Shown: positions 57,180 to 64,000 of the stretch, piece by piece
Layout of the letters: every line of letters starts with the position of its first letter
Numbering within the stretch: position 1 is the first letter of the stretch
NCBI GenBank assembly: GCA_035492775.1
Contig: DATJIW010000074.1
Coordinates: 1 to 64,000, forward strand
DNA length: 64,000 bases
From: DATJFQ01 sp035492775
Lineage (GTDB): Bacteria; Acidobacteriota; Vicinamibacteria; Vicinamibacterales; 2-12-FULL-66-21
Reading direction: 5' to 3'
Made by a program: the position numbers and the translations under genes
The notes under the pieces: generated by a model
What the model saw: the letters and a program-made list of their open reading frames with translations, nothing else
The model's database searches: none
Told to the model about the DNA's origin: nothing

Positions 57180-59861
57180 GTGGATGAGACCACGCGCCTC
57201 GGTCCGGCGGGCTCCGCTGCCCTGACGCGGCCTGCGTCCGACAGCGGGTGGCTCACCTCCTCGGGCAGCATCGACCATGGCCGTTTCGGGCCCGGCACGA
57301 TCCTCGACAGCCGCTATCGGATTCTCGGACTGCTGGGACGGGGCGGAATGGGCGAGGTCTACCGGGCAGACGACCTGCGTCTCGGCCAGCCCGTCGCGCT
57401 CAAGTTCCTGCCGGCGGCGCTCTCCGCCGATCCCGGCCGCCTCGCGCAGTTCCACAACGAGGTGCGAACCGCGCGCCAGGTGTCGCACCCGAACGTCTGT
57501 CGTGTCTATGACATCGGCGAGATCGAAGGACAGCTGTTCATCACGATGGAGTACGTCGACGGCGAGGATCTCGCCGCCCTGCTCCGTCGCATCGGGCGCC
57601 TTCCGGAAGACAAGGCGATCGAAATCGCGCGGCAGATCTGTGCGGGACTCTCCGCCGCGCACGAACGCGGCGTCCTCCATCGCGATCTGAAACCGGCGAA
57701 CATCATGCTCGACGGCGCCGGCAGGGTTCGATTGATGGACTTCAGCCTGGCCGCCGCAGGAACGGTGACCGACATCCGGGCGGGAACGCCGGCGTACATG
57801 GCGCCCGAGCAACTGGCCGGCCACGAGGTGACGATCCGCAGCGACATCTACGCGCTCGGACTCGTCCTCTACGAGATCTTCACCGGCCGCCGCGCGTACG
57901 AAGCCAAGACGCTCAACGAACTGCTCGAGCAACACCAGGCCGGCACGCTCACGGCGCCGACCACGATCGTGAAATCGCTCGACCCGGCGATCGAGTCGGC
58001 GATCGTCCGGTGTCTCGACCCGGTTCCGTCACGCAGGCCCGTGTCGGCGATCGCGGTGTCTGCAGCGCTGCCGGGAGGCGATCCGCTCGCCGCAGCGCTC
58101 GCGGCCGGCGAAACGCCGTCGCCGGAAATGGTCGCCGCGGCGGGCGGGGACGCCGCTGCGCTCAGCCCCGCGGCGGGTGCTGCCTGGCTTCTCGTCGCCG
58201 CCGCCGGCGTCATCGCCACGGCCGTCATCATGGCGCGGTACTCCGTCCTGAATCACGTGCCGTTGAACAAGCCTGCCGCGGTGCTGGCGGATCGCGCCGA
58301 CCAGATTCGCTCGTCACTCGGCTACACCGATCGATCGAAGGATCACGCGTCGAGCTTCAAGTACGAACTGGGGTATTTCCGGTGGAGCGACGCGCAGGGG
58401 CGCGGCGCGGATTTCTGGTCCCAGATTTCGACGGGGCGTCCGGCCGTCGTCCAGTACTGGTACCGCTCGAGTCCCGTTCCGCTCGTGCCGGTGAACGCGC
58501 TCGAGCCCGTTACGCCAGATGATCCACCGCCTGCGATCGCCGGAATGACGGGCGTCACGGTCGATGCCGAAGGGAAACTCCTGCGGTTCGAGGCGGCGCC
58601 GCCACAGATCGAGACGCCGTCGAATGCGACTCCGCGGGCCGCCGACTGGGCCGTCGCGTTTGCCGCCGCCGGACTCGACCCTGCGCAATTCAAGGAGTCG
58701 GCTCCGTCGCAGACGCCGCCGGTGTTTGCAGACGAGCGGCGGGCGTGGACCGGTACGCTTCCCGGCACGACAATCCCGATCACGATCGAGGCGGCAGCCT
58801 ATCGCGGCCGGCCCGTGTTCTTCGATGTGGTGACACCATGGAGGAAGCCGGTCCGGGAACCGGCGTCGCACCAGGACTCGTCGGGGCCTCAGTGGATCAT
58901 GATCTGGCTGCTGCTTGGCGCCGCGGCGTTCACCGCATGGCGCAACCTTCGGGAGGGGCGCGCCGATCGGCGCGGTGCGTTCCGTCTGGCCGCGTTCATG
59001 ACGATCCTCGTCTCGGCGCTGTGGCTGTTCGAGCCGCACGTGGCCGACGGAGCGGCTGAACAGCAGCGCTTCTTCGCGCGCGTCGGCATCGCGCTCTTCC
59101 TGGGCGGCGCGATGTACATCGTCTATCTCGGATTCGAGCCGTTCGTCCGCCGGCTGTGGCCGTCGATGCTGGTGGGGTGGTCGCGCGCGCTGAGCGGCCG
59201 GTTCAAGGATCCGCTGATCGGGCACGACATGGTCGTGGGCGTCGCGAGCGGCGCGGCGCTCGCGCTGCTCGGGTTCGTCGTAGACACCGTGCTGCCGATG
59301 CGTCTCGGGTACGCGCATCCCTCGCTCAACACGCCGGAGGTGATCGCGCTGAACGGCATCGGAGGGCTGCTCACGGTCATCGTCGGTGCCATCAACAACG
59401 GCATGCAGAGCTGTCTGTTGACGGTGTTCGAGTATTCGGCATTTCGCGCGGTCTTCGAATGGGTGACGCGGACGCCAATCGGGCAATCGGGATGGACGAT
59501 CGCGGGCAGGCTGCGCATCAGCCCCCGGGGATCCGACAAGGTCTTCGTCGCGCTCGCCTTACTGGTCGCGGTCGTGACGAGCGTCGGACACAGCGGCGCG
59601 TTCATGCAGCGGACGCTTCCGGCCGAGGAGCAGGCGGTCGCAACGCTCCTCATACTGATCGTGCTGCTTCGCGCCGGTATTCTCGCCTCGGTGATGATGT
59701 TCTTCACCAACTCGATGCTGGGGCGCATCCCGATGGCGTTCGACACGTCGTCTTTGCAGACCGCGAGCACGTGGATTGCGCTCGCGGTCCTGCTGGGCAT
59801 CGCGGCGATCGGATTCCGGACCGCCACGCACGCGCGCGGCCCTTACGCCGCGTTCCGCTGA
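57180..59861 (+). CDS. Ser/Thr protein kinase fused to a large membrane domain
   Basis: 893 aa with a GTG start. The kinase domain (~residues 45-300) has a glycine loop (LLGRGGMGEVYRADD), VALKFLPA with the ATP lysine, HRDLKPANIML with the catalytic Asp, and GTPAYMAPEQLAG in the activation segment. The magnesium motif is DFS rather than DFG (RLMDFSLAAAG). A membrane helix follows near residues 345-370, then a ~230-residue extracytoplasmic domain. At least six further membrane spans fill the C-terminal ~300 residues (VVGVASGAALALLGFVVDTVL, VFVALALLVAVVTSVG and so on). It should phosphorylate cytosolic proteins in response to membrane or envelope cues. I cannot name the C-terminal family. Confidence 0.88.
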   Translation: MDETTRLGPAGSAALTRPASDSGWLTSSGSIDHGRFGPGTILDSRYRILGLLGRGGMGEVYRADDLRLGQPVALKFLPAALSADPGRLAQFHNEVRTARQVSHPNVCRVYDIGEIEGQLFITMEYVDGEDLAALLRRIGRLPEDKAIEIARQICAGLSAAHERGVLHRDLKPANIMLDGAGRVRLMDFSLAAAGTVTDIRAGTPAYMAPEQLAGHEVTIRSDIYALGLVLYEIFTGRRAYEAKTLNELLEQHQAGTLTAPTTIVKSLDPAIESAIVRCLDPVPSRRPVSAIAVSAALPGGDPLAAALAAGETPSPEMVAAAGGDAAALSPAAGAAWLLVAAAGVIATAVIMARYSVLNHVPLNKPAAVLADRADQIRSSLGYTDRSKDHASSFKYELGYFRWSDAQGRGADFWSQISTGRPAVVQYWYRSSPVPLVPVNALEPVTPDDPPPAIAGMTGVTVDAEGKLLRFEAAPPQIETPSNATPRAADWAVAFAAAGLDPAQFKESAPSQTPPVFADERRAWTGTLPGTTIPITIEAAAYRGRPVFFDVVTPWRKPVREPASHQDSSGPQWIMIWLLLGAAAFTAWRNLREGRADRRGAFRLAAFMTILVSALWLFEPHVADGAAEQQRFFARVGIALFLGGAMYIVYLGFEPFVRRLWPSMLVGWSRALSGRFKDPLIGHDMVVGVASGAALALLGFVVDTVLPMRLGYAHPSLNTPEVIALNGIGGLLTVIVGAINNGMQSCLLTVFEYSAFRAVFEWVTRTPIGQSGWTIAGRLRISPRGSDKVFVALALLVAVVTSVGHSGAFMQRTLPAEEQAVATLLILIVLLRAGILASVMMFFTNSMLGRIPMAFDTSSLQTASTWIALAVLLGIAAIGFRTATHARGPYAAFR

Positions 59862-59867
59862 CCGCAG

Positions 59868-60286
59868 TTATTTGTGGGGATCGATTTCAAGTCGCGGATC
59901 GACTTGCGTCGAGTGGTCCACTTGAAGCGCGTAATCGTAGCGGTCAGGGATCGCGTCGACGACCAGGCTGAGCGTGCACGGCTGCGTGGGATTCTGTCCC
60001 TTGGTGGCGTCTTCGCAGCTCAGGAACGTCGTCGAACCAGGCGTCGCTCTCTTGAAGGCGATCCCGATCTGGTGCGTGCCGGAGCAATGGTACGACACCG
60101 GCCACTCTATCGTATCTCCGCGGTAGCCGCGGACTTCGTCGGCGCCGTAGACCCGGCATTCGGGACTCCCCGGCTCCTGCAGCAGGACGAGCGGCGACTT
60201 CCGCGTCCGAGGCTGGTCCGGCGGTTCTCTCTTTCCGCACGCCGCGAGTGCGACCCCGAGCACGACGGCGAGCACGGTCATGCGCC

Positions 60287-60290
<4 letters not shown>
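59868..60290 (-). CDS. Putative lipoprotein, 140 aa
   Basis: 140 aa with a lipoprotein signal (RRMTVLAVVLGVALAAC, lipobox LAAC). The mature part has four further cysteines (PECRVYG, YHCSGTHQIG, FLSCEDA, QPCTLSL), likely two disulphides, in a small beta-rich domain. Its ATG overlaps the stop codon of the upstream kinase-TPR gene (ATGA), so translation is coupled. It may be a periplasmic or outer-membrane partner or target of that kinase. The end nearly touches the convergent membrane-kinase gene (6 bp). I do not recognise a family. Confidence 0.75.
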
Positions 60291-62872
<2,582 letters not shown>

Positions 62873-63035
62873 TTTTTCTCGGGGGCCTTGCCCCGAACGC
62901 CCCCCTGCACGCTCTCTCGCGGGGGCCCTTCGCTCCCCGCGCCGTTCGCGGGACGCGCGTGCTTGCACGTGCGCGTGTCGCGACCGGGCGCAGTCTAGCA
63001 CGACCGGGCTCGCTGACCCGGCTCGGATGCGGCGA

Positions 63036-63551
63036 TTACAGTCGGGACACGTCGGGGACGTCGATACCGAGCGCGGTTGCCAGGTCGTTCTGGTGTTCCT
63101 GCTCGTCGCGGAGGATTTCGCGCAGATCTTCGGCAATCGCGAACTCGCCGAGGCTCTCGGCCTGGCGCACGCGTTCGCGGTAGTTCTTCACGGTCACGTT
63201 CTCGTTGTCGAGGTCGAATCGCAGCATCTCTTCCGCCTTGTCGGAGACCTTCACCGGCTTCGGCGTCACCGACGGCGTGCCGCCGAGATAGTCGATGTGG
63301 TACGACACCTTGAGCGCATGCGCCAGCTCCTCTTTCGCGTGCGACTCGAGTTCCTCGGCGATGTTCATGTAGGCCGCGCCCTTGATCGTCTGCGAATACA
63401 CGACGTACGCGATGATGGCCTGGTATTCGCGGGAAAGATCTTCGTTGAGCGCCGTGATCAAGTCTTCGCGTGTGAATCCCCGGGACGTCTGTGACTGGGC
63501 ATCGCCCTGCGATTGCTTCGATTGTGCTTTCTGCGGTTGCTGCTTCGCCAT
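63036..63551 (-). CDS. Ferritin-like (bacterioferritin/Dps-type) diiron protein
   Basis: 171 aa from the ATG at 63551. A Gln/Lys/Ser-rich N-terminal tail (~22 residues) precedes a four-helix ferritin-like bundle: DLSREYQAIIAYVVYSQTI, MNIAEELESHAKEELAHALKVSYHID, then VRQAESLGEFAIAEDLREILRDEQEHQNDLATAL. The Glu and ExxH ligands of a diiron site are present in helices 1, 2 and 4. It could store iron or detoxify peroxide and iron. A TAGACT box seven bases before the ATG suggests a leaderless mRNA. It lies 163 bp upstream of the kinase-TPR gene. Confidence 0.85.
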   Translation of the reverse strand: MAKQQPQKAQSKQSQGDAQSQTSRGFTREDLITALNEDLSREYQAIIAYVVYSQTIKGAAYMNIAEELESHAKEELAHALKVSYHIDYLGGTPSVTPKPVKVSDKAEEMLRFDLDNENVTVKNYRERVRQAESLGEFAIAEDLREILRDEQEHQNDLATALGIDVPDVSRL

Positions 63552-63558
63552 ATTCCCG

Positions 63559-63564
63559 AGTCTA
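63559..63564 (-). promoter_or_regulatory. TAGACT -10 box, 7 nt before the ferritin-like ATG
   Basis: On the minus strand TAGACT is followed by seven bases and the ATG at 63551. Candidate leaderless promoter. Confidence 0.45.
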
Positions 63565-63662
63565 GTGCACGTTACACGCCACTCGTGAACCATGGCTGAG
63601 TTAACGACGCGTCTCCTGCCGCCGCGCGGCTTCCGAATTTCTCTATCTCACGCTTGCGCACG

Positions 63663-64000
63663 CTACCCGGGGAACTTTAGCAGGTACAGATGAGAAAGCT
63701 GTCGCGTCATGCTGTACGCGTAGTGATCTCCATCTGCTGCGACGACAAGGTCGCCGAACTCGACGAAACCAGCCCTGTCGGCGCTCTCGATCGTGGAGAC
63801 GAGCGATCGAGCACCCGTCGTGATGTCGATTCGGAATAGTTGGAGCTTCTGATCCTGGACCTTGGACACGAGCACGGCGCGCGAATCCGCGGTCCAGCCG
63901 GCGTGCTTGTCACCCTGTTCGCCGCCTTTCAGCGGGACCGTCGTCTTCGTCTGAAGGTTGTATAAGACTCTGTCGGACCGCATCCCTCCTGCGAGCCATC
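63663..64000 (-). CDS. C-terminal part of a TolB/WD40-like beta-propeller protein (edge-truncated)
   Basis: The frame stays open from the right window edge to a TAG at 63663, about 112 codons. The strands WLAGGMRSDRVLYNLQTKTTVPL, HAGWTADSRAVLVSKVQ, LQLFRIDITTGA and YAYSMTRQLSHLYLLK resemble two to three blades of a TolB/PD40-type propeller. Such C-termini are common in Acidobacteriota Ser/Thr kinases (kinase - membrane helix - propeller) and in peptidases. The N-terminus lies outside the window. An ATG inside the window at 63983 should not be taken as the start because the frame continues upstream. Confidence 0.75.
   Translation of the reverse strand, partial: WLAGGMRSDRVLYNLQTKTTVPLKGGEQGDKHAGWTADSRAVLVSKVQDQKLQLFRIDITTGARSLVSTIESADRAGFVEFGDLVVAADGDHYAYSMTRQLSHLYLLKFPG

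Noticed and set aside
62873..63035. Terminator hairpin before the kinase-TPR gene
   Set aside because: GC-rich inverted repeats exist, but in the sense direction they are followed by an A-run and the start codon, not by a T-run.

Overview
This is a high-GC (roughly 65 %), densely coding bacterial chromosome segment. Three features point to Acidobacteriota, probably a Vicinamibacteria-like lineage. There are three orphan MacB/FtsX permeases of about 800 aa of the acidobacterial duplicated orphan permease (ADOP) type. There are at least two large eukaryotic-like Ser/Thr kinases. There are many secreted, lipobox-bearing or beta-rich proteins. I see no tRNA or rRNA gene, no CRISPR array, no integrase or transposase and no prophage, so this is chromosomal backbone rather than an island. 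Taxonomy is inference from gene families only.

Layout. 1-4.4 kb: a secreted Kelch/Ig/MBG-repeat protein running off the left edge, and a secreted parallel beta-helix protein. 4.4-7.9 kb: two divergent sodium:solute symporters, the second followed by a 37-aa single-span membrane peptide. 7.9-13 kb: a soluble hybrid histidine kinase, an M16 metalloprotease and two small unknowns. 13-15.4 kb: an ornithine cyclodeaminase-like protein overlapping truA, then a convergent L-isoaspartyl methyltransferase. 15.5-19.6 kb (minus): glucose dehydrogenase-like MDR, ADOP permease and a peroxiredoxin with an in-frame TGA at its peroxidatic position. 19.7-23.9 kb: an MFS transporter facing an SDR - proline dehydrogenase - sarcosine/N-methyltryptophan oxidase operon. 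24-27.9 kb: a lipoprotein, a secreted Ig-domain protein, glutamyl-Q tRNA(Asp) synthetase and a holin-X/DUF3618 pair. 27.9-34.5 kb (minus): a second ADOP permease, a methyltransferase, two amidohydrolase paralogues (one without metal ligands) and a small zinc-site protein. 34.7-36.7 kb: a TPR protein and a LysR regulator.

36.7-41.1 kb (minus) is a compact operon in which mprF lies between two VirJ/AcvB-type alpha/beta hydrolases, followed by a 56-aa protein. This is a likely aminoacyl-phosphatidylglycerol synthesis and turnover module. 41.2-46.9 kb: membrane histidine kinase plus bactofilin, a nuclease-like secreted protein, a third ADOP permease and an FKBP lipoprotein. 46.9-50.4 kb: an outer-membrane-like protein divergent from glpF-glpK. 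50.4-53.5 kb: a repeat-rich intergenic element, a Uxx-star-type glutaredoxin (Cys form), a G-rich tract, a GT39 glycosyltransferase and mreB with a perfect 14-bp hairpin in its leader. 53.7-56.9 kb: a PfpI/DJ-1 and DinB pair, small ORFs and a luciferase-like monooxygenase. 57.2-64 kb: a kinase fused to a large membrane domain, a kinase-TPR protein with a coupled lipoprotein, a ferritin-like protein and an edge-truncated beta-propeller protein.

Two themes stand out. The first is selenium and thiol redox: one gene appears to be a selenoprotein that an ordinary gene caller would split in two, and a second gene is the cysteine form of a family known to have selenocysteine members. The second is promoter layout: about ten genes have a TANNNT -10 box only 6-8 nt before the start codon, which suggests many leaderless mRNAs.
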